From assembly GCF_003144245.1 (NCBI RefSeq), contig NW_020289983.1:496001-560000 (forward strand): a DNA stretch of 64,000 bases, in the 5' to 3' direction. Source of the stretch: Jaminaea rosea (lineage: Eukaryota > Basidiomycota > Exobasidiomycetes > Microstromatales). Within the stretch, counting starts at the first letter, position 1. Each line of letters starts with the position of its first letter. Positions 1 to 9,131 of the stretch are shown piece after piece. Made by a program: the position numbers and the translations under genes. The notes under the pieces were generated by a model. It was not told the DNA's origin. It made no database searches and was given only the letters and a program-made list of their open reading frames with translations.

Positions 1-1343
1 GAATAAGGTTGCGAAGCGCCTGGGCTCGACGCTGAGGTGTCTGCTGTACCTGGTACAGCCAGAGGCGTGGACGACGATGCGCTAGCGGATGGTGAAGCCG
101 ACCTTGCTGCGGTTGTAGTGGCGCTCGCCTTGTCGGCCGTCACGGCGGTAGCAGCAGCAGCGGGCTTACTGCTCAGAGTAGGCTTCTGCTGACTAGCCTC
201 ACTCTCGGACTGCGCATTCGTCTTCTCCTCTTCCGTGACCTCCGCCTCAGGCTCTTTCTTCGGCTCGCTGACCTCAATTTTCGCGGCCTCTTGAGCATTG
301 TCGTCGGTCAGCTGTCGCTTAGCCGTCTCAGGTGATGGGACGAGGGGCTTTGATAGCTCTTTCTCGGCCTCTTCTGTCGGGACGTCGCTGTTGACTGCTA
401 CTGGCGCTGGCGTTGGCGGTTCCTCGGGCGCCTTGCTCTCATCTGCGGCTTGCTCGCTGGCTTCGGCGGGCAGGTCCGTCTTGGAGGTTGCTGAGGCAGG
501 AGGAGCGGTCGGGCTGGCGGACTCTTCTGCTGGAGGCTGAGCGCTGGTGGACTCCTCTTCCGCGGCTGCTTTCTGACCCGCAAGAATGTCTGCCGACTCC
601 GCAGCGGGAATGCCGTTGGCCGAAGGAGCGATGGATGCCGATGCGTCTCCTTCACCCGCAGCAGAAGGCGCCGCCGTATCTGCTACAGCTGCGAGGGGTG
701 CTGCAGAAGTCGTGGCAGCCTGGTTCACCTCCTCCAAGGTCTTCTGCTCCTTGTCATTCGAATTAGCTCCTGCTGGTGTGGCACCCGCCTGTCCACCCAC
801 AGGCTTCGCCCCGAAAGTCCTCCTCGCCCCACCAACACTCATTCCCGCAGCGTCTGCCGCGGTCATCCCATCTCTCCTCTTCTCTTGCGGATTCTGATAG
901 TCATGCTTCCTCGCATTCCTCAACTTCTGAGGGAAAGTGAAATCTCTCGGACCTGCTACGTAGACGGTCTCGAGGAAACGGTGCTCGTCTAGCCCGGAAA
1001 GGAGGGCGGTCCGGGTGGCCGTGTACTGCATCTTCTCTTTGACTTTTGCTCCGTCAGGCTGGTAGGCGATACAGAGCCATTCCCAGTCGCCGTTGGCTGC
1101 TTGGCTGTCCAGGCGAAAGAGGGCGTATCCGCTGCGAGTAGGCTCGTCGGTGAAGAGGGTGGGGAGACGCGTTTCGAAGTCTTCTTTGTCTGAGGCGGAA
1201 GGCGAGAGGCGAGCGGTAGTCTCAAGCTTCTTGACAGTTGGAGACGTCTGAACGAGGATTGCACGGATCTCTGGCTGAGAAGCTTGGTCGGTGGTTGTGG
1301 AGCGAAAGAGGTCGATGAGGGTAGGGTCAAGAGAGAAGGACAT
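1..1343 (-). CDS. ADF-H domain protein, probable twinfilin (C-terminus cut by window edge)
   Basis: The frame is open from an ATG at 1343 to the window edge, giving 447 codons with no stop. The first ~135 residues read as an actin-depolymerising-factor homology (ADF-H) domain, starting MSFSLDPTLIDLFRS and including GDWEWLCIAYQPD and VKEKMQYTATRTALL, which resemble the actin-binding segment of twinfilin/cofilin-like proteins. After it comes a basic stretch (RKHDYQNPQEKRRDGMT), then about 270 residues of low-complexity Ala/Ser/Glu/Pro. Twinfilin binds actin monomers and filament ends. The usual twinfilin has two ADF-H domains joined by a short linker. Here the linker would be unusually long, or this is a single-domain protein; the second domain is not visible. 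It diverges from YTM1 across 464 nt. Confidence 0.72.
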   Translation of the reverse strand, partial: MSFSLDPTLIDLFRSTTTDQASQPEIRAILVQTSPTVKKLETTARLSPSASDKEDFETRLPTLFTDEPTRSGYALFRLDSQAANGDWEWLCIAYQPDGAKVKEKMQYTATRTALLSGLDEHRFLETVYVAGPRDFTFPQKLRNARKHDYQNPQEKRRDGMTAADAAGMSVGGARRTFGAKPVGGQAGATPAGANSNDKEQKTLEEVNQAATTSAAPLAAVADTAAPSAAGEGDASASIAPSANGIPAAESADILAGQKAAAEEESTSAQPPAEESASPTAPPASATSKTDLPAEASEQAADESKAPEEPPTPAPVAVNSDVPTEEAEKELSKPLVPSPETAKRQLTDDNAQEAAKIEVSEPKKEPEAEVTEEEKTNAQSESEASQQKPTLSSKPAAAATAVTADKASATTTAARSASPSASASSSTPLAVPGTADTSASSPGASQPY

Positions 1344-1807
1344 GATGGGCGGAAGAGGGGTGAGGAGGTAGGGCGGTAGAGGAGTCGTAGCTTGATGAGC
1401 AAGTGAGCAGTAGGAGCGACCGAGTAGCGAGTGAGGTGCAGAGAGTGTTTTGGCGTAATTGCGAGCGACTACCAGTGCCAATGACAGCATACAGGGAGGA
1501 GAGGATTTGCGATGGCGTGTAGTGTTGGACGAGATGGATCGTCAACGCGGGGTCAGCGTCGAGGCGAGGCGAGCCTGGACCACAGCTTGAGCCGCCAGTC
1601 TGAGCCGGAGTGGAGAGGGGAGCGAGCGAGCCAGCGTGTGCCGTGGCTCATCTGCGCTCCCGAGTCGACGACGAATTTGGTCGACGGACTACGAGGACGT
1701 CGAGAAGGAAAGGCGACAGGCGGGAGAGCGGGAAAGCGGGAAAGAGGCTGTGACTTTGCATCCAATCAATCATCATCGCCCACCATCTCTAAAAGTCGCT
1801 GCCCGTC
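1344..1807. promoter_or_regulatory. Divergent intergenic region, twinfilin-like / YTM1
   Basis: This 464-nt stretch separates two genes transcribed away from each other. It is GC-rich and I see no convincing gene or strong repeat in it. It presumably holds both promoters and 5' leaders; no clear TATA box was recognised. Confidence 0.4.
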
Positions 1808-3472
1808 ATGGAAGCGTCGGCCTCAACATCAGCATCGGCATCTGTGCCTTCTGTGCCCCTCACTTTGCGCACCTCCATCCCCGGCTTAGACCTTCCGCCC
1901 ACACAATACCTTGTTCCGGTTACATTTGCCCGCTCGCATCTCTCAACCCTCGTCAATCGGCTCCTCCAGCAGACCAAGCCAGAGCAGGACCACCAATCCA
2001 CTCCCTTCGACTTCATCGTTGATGGACAGCTACTCCGCGACTCGCTACAGAGCTGGCTGGACAAGAATGGCAAGACGGTGGAAGAGGGAGTCGAGCTGGA
2101 GTACGTCAAGAGTACGTTGCCCCCGAGGTGGGCGGGCGCGTTTCAGCATGATGATTGGGTCGGAGGTATTGATGCATCGAGAGAAGGGTGAGCGCGCGCG
2201 TGAAGATGGCAAAGTGCTTGAACAACGCTTGCTGACCCTTTTGGTCCACCTCTGCCTGCTCGCAGCGCCTTCCTCACAGCGTCATACGATTCGTGCATCC
2301 GTCTCTTCTCCTACGCCTCACCGCAAGAGCCAACGCTCACGTACAAGGTTCCTTCCACCTCATCCTCAGCAGCTCAAGGTCTTGTTGCGGCGCGTTGGGT
2401 CAAGGATGGCCAAGTAGCAACCGCTGGATTGGACGGGGCTGTTCGCCTCTTTAGCGTGCCATCCACAGCAGACGCAACGCCGCGACAGCTCTGGTGGGGA
2501 ACGCATCATCCCATCAGCGTAAAGGGCAAGGCAGCTGCTGTCCCCAAGGCCTCAATGGGCATGGGTCCAAGCGCTCTCACCTCTTTGGATGTTGCAGCAG
2601 ATGGGTCTGGCCTCGTCACGGCCAGTCGAGATGGGAGTGTCGCATATTGGCGGCTGGACGAGCTGCGCGATGTAGCTGCGGGCGCCGAGCAGGACGCAGA
2701 GGACGACGATGACGAGGGAGACGGTTCGAGGAAGCGCAGAAAAGCTGCCAATGGCAAGAATGCCAGCTCGACCCCCAGCCAGGGTAAACGTCCCACCGCC
2801 CTCTTCTGGCACTCGCTCCCCACGACCATCGCCGCCACTTCCACCTCAGCAATGCCAGCCCACGCCCCGCATCCTCTCTCGCGCGTCTCCTCCGTCATCT
2901 TCCATCCCTCAGACCCGGTCCACCGCTGCCTGACAGCAGGTTACGACGGCAAGCTCATCGAGTGGGACCTCTTTTCTGCCACGCGTGGTGGAAACCCCAA
3001 GGTCAGCGTGAGGGGGACGAGTGACTCGAGGGCGATCCTCTGTCTGGCCGGGATGCAGGGGGGAGAGGGCAAAGTGGTGAGCGGTCAGATGGACCGAAGT
3101 CTTGCAATTTGGGATGTGAGCGACTCGGCCTCGTCATCTTCGAGCACGGTGGTCATTCCCAATGCGCACGCAGGGCCCATCTACGACGTTTCGGCGCACC
3201 CAGCGGATAGCCATCTCTTTGCGAGCGCGGGAGGTGAAGGCGTGGTGAAGGTCTGGGATACCAGGAGTCACAAGAGGGCGCTGTTCACCTTGCAGAAGCC
3301 TGCGAGTGCCACGGACGCCAAGGGAAGGATTGGCGGGAAATTGCTGGCCTGTGAGTGGGATCGCAGCAAGGGGGAGGACGGCGCAGGGCAGAGTGGGCAG
3401 GTGGTACTTGCTGGTGGGGAGGATTGCGCTGTGAACGTGTTCAGGGGCCAGGGGATCGGAGCCTCAGCGTAA
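1808..3472 (+). CDS. YTM1: Ribosome biogenesis protein YTM1 (WDR12), NLE + WD40
   Basis: Two exons, 1808-2187 and 2266-3472, with a 78-nt intron (donor GTGAGC, acceptor CGCAG) and a 528-residue product. The N-terminus has the ubiquitin-like NLE domain of Ytm1: it ends its first exon with LPPRWAGAFQHDDWVG, and the next exon opens the first WD repeat (AFLTASYDSCIRLFSYA). Later WD units are recognisable (ATAGLDGAVRLFSVPS, VTASRDGSVAYWRLDE, TAGYDGKLIEWDL, SGQMDRSLAIWDV, SAGGEGVVKVWDT). An acidic insert with a basic patch (EDDDDEGDGSRKRRKAANGK) lies between two WD repeats. In yeast, Ytm1 forms the Nop7-Erb1-Ytm1 complex of the pre-60S particle and is released by the AAA ATPase Rea1 through the NLE domain. 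Assignment is from domain order and motif match. Confidence 0.88.
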
Positions 3473-3586
3473 GATGGGCAGAGCAAAACGATCCGATGGC
3501 TTGTGAGGGTAAAGGGATGTATGATTGGGAATGAAGAGCAATGGAGGGTCTATCATGCCACAAAAAGTCTACCACCTGCCCGCGCC

Positions 3587-4985
3587 TCACTCTAGCTTCT
3601 TTCGAGCAACGAACAACGCGGTAGGGTGAATCACATCGAGGGGCTCATCCCATCCAACTGGTTCGGCATTCCTTTCCTTTGCATCCTCCTGCCTAGCCTT
3701 CTCCAGGATACGGCAAAGCACTGCATGTGAGGGCATATTCAGTCAGCACTGCTTCGTCGCCCGTTTGATTGGCATCTTGACGCTGTGAAGAGCGCACTCA
3801 CGATCCTTGCCCTGCTTCTGCATCTCCTTCTCCTCGGGATGGTCCGCCAAGTACTTGGGCCAAGCGCTGGCAGAGTGATACATCTTTGCCAGTCCACGCA
3901 GAGTCGTGGTGCTCCTCTCTCCCGGCTTGGCGAACGAGGCCAGGCGCGCGAATCTGTCATCGTCGTCGTTCGCATGGTCAGCAGCGAGAGGCTTCGCGAT
4001 CCACTGCGGCACGCCCGCCTTCTCCTTCAACTTCTCCTTGGATGGCACAACGACCATGTGCCCCCCAAGTGTCTCTTGCAGGGTACCTTGCCCTTCCATT
4101 CTCTTGAGTCGCTCCTCCGCGTCAAATAGGTAGAGGTGTGAGTCCCGCTCCTCCCAACCGCCGTACGACTCGGCCGGGCAGGGCAAACCAATGTAAAGTC
4201 CAGTAGACAAATAAGTCGGCGCGAGCGGCGAGGTAAAGTCAAAGTATTTGCCCAGCCCCTCGTCCTCATCCCAGATCAGTCGGCGCACCCCGGCGTCTAT
4301 GAGCGGGTAGTGCTGGATTACTTCGGGACAGTACCTGTGGGAGCGAGGTGTGAGGCGAGCGAGGGTGAGCCAGGAGCATGGGGTTGCCATGAGCTCAACG
4401 GGGTAATCAATGATCTCACCCGATGAAAAAGATTGATCCACCAGGTCTGAGCAGGCGACTGAACTCCTGCCAAATCTTCTCGCCTTTGGGATCACTCTTC
4501 CAATCGACCCAGTGGATGGCCGTTCCTGCCAGGATGAAATCGAAGGACGCATCTTCCAAGTCGTTGAGCTTACCCTTCTCCTCGGGACCTATCGAGCCCT
4601 CCACGAAGGAGACGCTATGTCCCTCGGGAAGGGTGAGATCGAGAGCCTCAGGGACTGAGTTGGAGCGTGCCTGTGCTAGCATCGTAGGCGAAGGGTCAAG
4701 CCCTACGACGCGTTTGAAGATGGTGCCGAGCGGATAACTCAGGATGCCTGGCAGATTGGCAAAAGCGGATCAGCTCGATCGCCTTTTGGGGATGCGTGGG
4801 TTGATGCGCTACCCACCAGGCCCACATCCGACGTCCAAACAATCATCGAATCGCTTGTTGCTGCCCTCATTCTCATGCCAGGCCCGAAGCAGATCAAATA
4901 CCACAGGTTGGTAGCGCGGCCGAGCGCTGATGTAGGCTGAGGCGTCGAAATTTTGGTGGAAGACCGTTGATGACGATGCCGGCAT
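3587..4985 (-). CDS. Class I SAM-dependent methyltransferase (CRG1/TMT1-like)
   Basis: Four exons on the minus strand: 4985-4817, 4747-4420, 4334-3802 and 3720-3587. Introns are 69, 85 and 81 nt with GT/AG borders; the product is about 387 residues. SAM-binding motif I is CLDVGCGPGI, restored only when the first intron is removed. A later block, FDFILAGTAIHWVDW, and the strand after it, LLRPGGSIFFIG, match the Methyltransf_11 fold as in yeast Crg1 and trans-aconitate methyltransferase Tmt1. The HWVDW block is typical of that group. The substrate cannot be told from sequence. It is probably cytosolic: no signal peptide or membrane segment is seen. The ATG at 4985 was chosen because it directly precedes the conserved FDASAYISARPRYQP region. 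Confidence 0.8.
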
Positions 4986-5378
4986 CGTGAGTGTGCTTGC
5001 AATTGGAGGTGATGGAAGGGAAAGGAGGAGAGGGCGATGGGGTGAGTGGGTTGAGCCCACTGGCCCTTGAGGTCGCTTGCTCCACACGAACAATACGATA
5101 CCGCCGCCGCTGGTTCATCTGACGGGCCGCCGGCGCCGAAGGCCGATGCCGCTGGGCGCCGATCGTGCAGCGGACAGAGTGGGAGATCAGGCTTGGGCTC
5201 GACAAGGGACGAAGGCGCGAATGCGATTCAATGTTGGTCGTAGGACGAAAAGAAAGAGGTGTATGGATGGACAGAGGTCGAAGATGAGGATGCAAAAGAA
5301 ATGAATGTACCAGGAGGAAGTCGACAGTGCTTGAGAGGTCATGATGATCGAAGAGAAAGGGCTCGGGAGTGGCTCATT
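4986..5378. other. Intergenic, methyltransferase 5' side / MAM3-like 3' side
   Basis: 393 nt between two minus-strand genes. It should contain the methyltransferase promoter and the 3' end of the MAM3-like transcript. No gene, repeat or RNA was recognised. Confidence 0.35.
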
Positions 5379-8300
5379 CTACTCCGCCTTCTTTTCCTCC
5401 ACCTCGTCCTTAACCACCGCCTGCTCATCACCCTCCTCCTGCTCTCCTTCCTGCTGGGAAGACGCAACAGCAGGCGCAGGCGCACTACCAGCGCGAGGCT
5501 CAAGGCTCTTGGACCTCGACCTAGCCCTCGCTGCAGCCGCCATAGCACCTCCGGTAGTCCCGGCTCCGGTAACGGATCCTGTGCCGGGGGGACCACTGCT
5601 GCCTACGATGCCGTGCTGTACGGGTGTAGACTTGAAGCGGCTCGGCTTCGGGGTGGAGCTGCGGGATGCGGATCCACCCGCACCAGCTGCGGCAGGATCA
5701 GTCACGCCTGTCGTGGCCTGACCGGTGGCGCCAGCAGCCTGGGCACCGCCACCTTGCTGAGCCATGAGCGCAGCGGCAGCATTAGCGGGTCTTCCTCTCA
5801 GCATGTTCTCCCCAACAATGACGTTCTGCGTCCCTCCACCGGGGACCGTCTTGCGAAGCACGATTGGTCTGTTGGGTTGCGGAGTGGCGAGCGGAGCATT
5901 ACTGCCTGCTTGGATGCCAGGTGTAGTAGGGCGAGATGCGGAGCTTGGGGGCATGAAGACCAGCCCGCCAGGCGTGATTGTGCCAGTGCCGGAGCGTGCA
6001 GGAGTGGGACCCAGGGAATTTGACCGTTGTTGAGGTGCAGAGCCTTCCTCAGTGTTGTTGGACTGGCCGAAGTAGTCGCTTCCACTGCCGCTGCGGGTGG
6101 CGGCGGTTGTGGCTGCGGGGACATCCCTCTCGTCGCCTTCAGCGGGGGACATGGGAACGGGTGAGGTCGTGGGAGCATCTGTAGAGGGCTCGATAACGAC
6201 AGGAGCTGCAGTCGGTGCTGCTGGGACCGGACTACTATTGCCAGCAGTGCCGGTGGCGGTGGCGGTGCCAGGACCAGCGCCGCTGCTTCCGCTTCCTGCG
6301 CTTCCCTTGGGTCGTCCCGTCAGTCCCAGTCGATTGAGTAGTGTCTTCGGAGGTTGAGTCTGCTTCTCTTGCTGCGTAGTCGCCTGGCTCTCTGCCTTGT
6401 CCTGCTTCTCCTCCGCAGCAGCAACGGCAGCCGGGGGAAGCGTCAGCTCCATGTCTTTTGCCGCATTCAGCTTAGGATCCGTTCCTCCCTCCGTATGCTT
6501 GGCGAAGGCATCACCAGGGCTAGGCGGGGGTGAGATGTTGCCCCAACCGTTCTCGCCATCATCACCCTCGTGCGGGTCGTACTCATCGTAAATCTCTTCG
6601 CCGATGAGCTCTTCGAGCACATCCTCTAGCGTAATAATGCCGAGGATGTCGCCGCGTGGATGACGAGGGCCTGGGGGCAGCTTCTTAGCCGCGACGGCAG
6701 AGTCGGCGGGGACGAATGTCTTCTCGTCCGAGGAGCCGAGCTCAGCGTCGGCGGGCACGACCTGCTCGTTGCTGACTTCGCTGCTGAAGTGCTTCTTCCA
6801 GAAGGAGCGTAGCTTGTTCCCCTCACCGCCGCTGGAGGCGTCACTGCCGGCCGTGGTGGACGAGGAGCTGCCGGCTCGGCGAGTTCGCGTGGTCCCTGTC
6901 TCCAGGTGCGCCTCCTCATCAATGTCTTTCAAGCCGCCAGCGCCACCCGATGCGAGGCGATTGTTCTTCTTGACCAGAAGCGTGCTCGTCGATGAGGGGT
7001 CAAGCGCGACGTTGCTCTCATTGCGAGAAAGGCTGGTCACGATGGCCATATGACTGCGGCCTTCTTGGAAAGCGTTGAGAACGTTGTGGAGGGGCTCGTC
7101 CAACGGTACGGTAGGCAGAGCATTGATCGTCATGTCGCTAACGGGGACTGCATCTTCTGGGTCAAGAAGGACGCACGACTTGACCAGAAGGGTGCCGATG
7201 ATGTTCTTACGCTTGATCGTGGTTGGTGTGGAGGTGAGAGAGAGGGCGTTGGGCGAGGAGTGACCTGGGTGGGCGGGGTTAAACTTCTCGTTGCTGCTAG
7301 AGAGAGAGCCGGTATTGCGACGTGCTAGAGCACTGAAGAAGTTCTTGCCGCGCTTCGATGGGGTGGTGGCGCCGCTTGCGTTTTGGTTGACTTCCACCTC
7401 AACCTCGTGGTAGATGGGAATGCGCGAGTGACCTGAACGGACGATGCGCTGCAGTGTCGGGTAGTCTAGCTTGGCGTCGAAGGGTAGCATGAAGACCTTG
7501 TCGATGGGCGTCATGGCCTGCTCTACGACCTTTTCCTGTAAGTCCAGAGCCCCGCCGACCATCATTACGGTGTCTCCGACCAAGTCTCCTCCACGCCCGC
7601 CAGAAGCAGCGTGCATGGTGACGAGCTCTTTGAGCTCTGCGCGCCTGTAGACGATACCATGGTGAGGGCCCAGGGTCCAATGGAGGACGCGCGAGACGGG
7701 GAAGGCGATTGGCCACAGTCCGATGATAACGATCCGCGTGGGGATAGCCATGTACGCTCCAATCTCGAGGCCGTAGCGCGAGCATACACTCTGGGGAACC
7801 AGCTCGGCAAAGATGATGACCAAGACGGTGGATACGACGACGGCCAGGACGGGCGATGGAAAGAGCGGATCCGACACGATGGGCAGCGTCTCGTTGGTGA
7901 TCATGTTGGCGATCAGCAGTGTGGTAAGGAGCAAATGTCCATCCTTGCGAATGGGAATGATCTTGCGGGCATACTCCCTTTGCTTCTCAGTCCCGGTCGA
8001 CGCGAGAACCTGGAGCTGCGTCTCGTCGAGGGACATGTAACCCAGCGTGAGACCAGCGAAGATACCTGAGAGAATGACGAGGATGGGCACGACGATTGCA
8101 TAACCGGCCTTTGCGCCCGGGGAAAGAGACTCTTCGCCGCAGCTGCAGGTGTTGGCTGGGGACGACTCGGCGCGGCGGATGAGAGTGCGGGAGGGGTCGC
8201 GTCTTGTGGCGCTGGCGGCTGAAATGGCATTGATGATCTGATCGCGTGCATTGCCTGTGGTCATGAAGGTGGCTGCATCGCTCGTAGACCGCGAGGTATT

Positions 8301-8582
8301 GAGCGCGGACGCTGCTGCGAAGTCGTTGCTGTGAATGCTGGCATCTTTGGGAGCTGGTGCTGGGAGGACGCTAGCGTTGGCTGGCGCAAAGAGGGCGAGG
8401 AAGAAGAGGAGTGCGAAGCCAAAGATGGAGATGGATGAGAGCTTGACGCTGAACTTGCGAGTGTCTTTGCGATGGGCGATCAAGGGTTGATAGTTGCGGC
8501 CATTAGACGATGGTCCTTGGCTTTGGTGGCGGCGGCGCAGAGACGACGATATATCAGGGGGGCTAGGCTCAGTATCGACCAT
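5379..8582 (-). CDS. MAM3: MAM3/CNNM-type membrane protein (DUF21 + CBS pair)
   Basis: A single open frame; I take the ATG at 8582 (MVDTEPSPPDISSS), giving 1067 residues. The frame stays open upstream to 8870, but that stretch lacks typical features. A hydrophobic segment (SIFGFALLFFLALFAPANA) comes first, then the four-helix DUF21/CNNM block (AIVVPILVILSGIFAGLTLG, LLLTTLLIANMITNETLP, VLAVVVSTVLVIIFAELVPQ, IVIIGLWPIAFPVSRVL). A CBS pair follows (VVEQAMTPIDKVFMLP, GHSRIPIYHEV and later GIITLEDVLEELIGEEIYDE), interrupted by a Ser/Thr-rich insert. The last ~400 residues are disordered Pro/Thr/Ala/Ser. Yeast Mam3 is a vacuolar membrane protein linked to metal (manganese) handling and mitochondrial shape; animal relatives (CNNM) affect magnesium transport. 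The exact ion is not decided by sequence. Confidence 0.87.
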   Translation of the reverse strand: MVDTEPSPPDISSSLRRRHQSQGPSSNGRNYQPLIAHRKDTRKFSVKLSSISIFGFALLFFLALFAPANASVLPAPAPKDASIHSNDFAAASALNTSRSTSDAATFMTTGNARDQIINAISAASATRRDPSRTLIRRAESSPANTCSCGEESLSPGAKAGYAIVVPILVILSGIFAGLTLGYMSLDETQLQVLASTGTEKQREYARKIIPIRKDGHLLLTTLLIANMITNETLPIVSDPLFPSPVLAVVVSTVLVIIFAELVPQSVCSRYGLEIGAYMAIPTRIVIIGLWPIAFPVSRVLHWTLGPHHGIVYRRAELKELVTMHAASGGRGGDLVGDTVMMVGGALDLQEKVVEQAMTPIDKVFMLPFDAKLDYPTLQRIVRSGHSRIPIYHEVEVEVNQNASGATTPSKRGKNFFSALARRNTGSLSSSNEKFNPAHPGHSSPNALSLTSTPTTIKRKNIIGTLLVKSCVLLDPEDAVPVSDMTINALPTVPLDEPLHNVLNAFQEGRSHMAIVTSLSRNESNVALDPSSTSTLLVKKNNRLASGGAGGLKDIDEEAHLETGTTRTRRAGSSSSTTAGSDASSGGEGNKLRSFWKKHFSSEVSNEQVVPADAELGSSDEKTFVPADSAVAAKKLPPGPRHPRGDILGIITLEDVLEELIGEEIYDEYDPHEGDDGENGWGNISPPPSPGDAFAKHTEGGTDPKLNAAKDMELTLPPAAVAAAEEKQDKAESQATTQQEKQTQPPKTLLNRLGLTGRPKGSAGSGSSGAGPGTATATGTAGNSSPVPAAPTAAPVVIEPSTDAPTTSPVPMSPAEGDERDVPAATTAATRSGSGSDYFGQSNNTEEGSAPQQRSNSLGPTPARSGTGTITPGGLVFMPPSSASRPTTPGIQAGSNAPLATPQPNRPIVLRKTVPGGGTQNVIVGENMLRGRPANAAAALMAQQGGGAQAAGATGQATTGVTDPAAAGAGGSASRSSTPKPSRFKSTPVQHGIVGSSGPPGTGSVTGAGTTGGAMAAAARARSRSKSLEPRAGSAPAPAVASSQQEGEQEEGDEQAVVKDEVEEKKAE

Positions 8583-9131
8583 CAGTTGGCGGCGCGATGT
8601 AAATGAGGTGATGGAAGAAGGATGCTTTGTGGCTTGGTATGCTTTGCTTGATGTCGTCCGTCGCTTTGGTGTTGGCGAAGGACAAGTCTCAGTGTGATGG
8701 TAGTGGAGACAAGGGGCGGGAATCAACGCTGGACCCGGAGTTGCCCACCGCGAGTTGCAACCGGCCTCTGCGTCTCTGCGTCTTTGGGCCGCTGGACCGC
8801 CTCGATCAACCGAGTGAGCCAACGGCTGGACTGCTCGCGTGCCGCCTTCCATCCTCTCATCCGCCGGCAATAGCGGTGCGGGCTTGCAGCGTGCGGTGCA
8901 AGTTGGAAGCGCGGCCTAGCAAAGAAATCGCCGGCGCCACAGAGAAAGAAGAGCAACCTGGCGGTCGAAGCAGCAAGACGATGTCCGCTTGATCGATCGA
9001 TGATCATGATGACGATTGAAAGGGAGAGAGAAAAAGAGCTGGAAGAGGTGGTATAGAAGTGATGATCTAGAGAGAAGATGCTGAGATGATGGTATGAATG
9101 TGTGTGAACCCGTTGCCTGTGTGTGCCGCCC
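8583..9131. other. Intergenic, MAM3-like 5' side
   Basis: 549 nt holding the MAM3-like promoter/leader and the 3' end of the next minus-strand gene. About 290 nt next to the MAM3-like ATG stay open in frame but look like leader sequence. No RNA gene or repeat was recognised. Confidence 0.35.

Noticed and set aside
8583-8870. 96-codon N-terminal extension of the MAM3-like protein
   Set aside because: Composition is not protein-like and there is a good ATG at 8582 just before the conserved layout; treated as leader.
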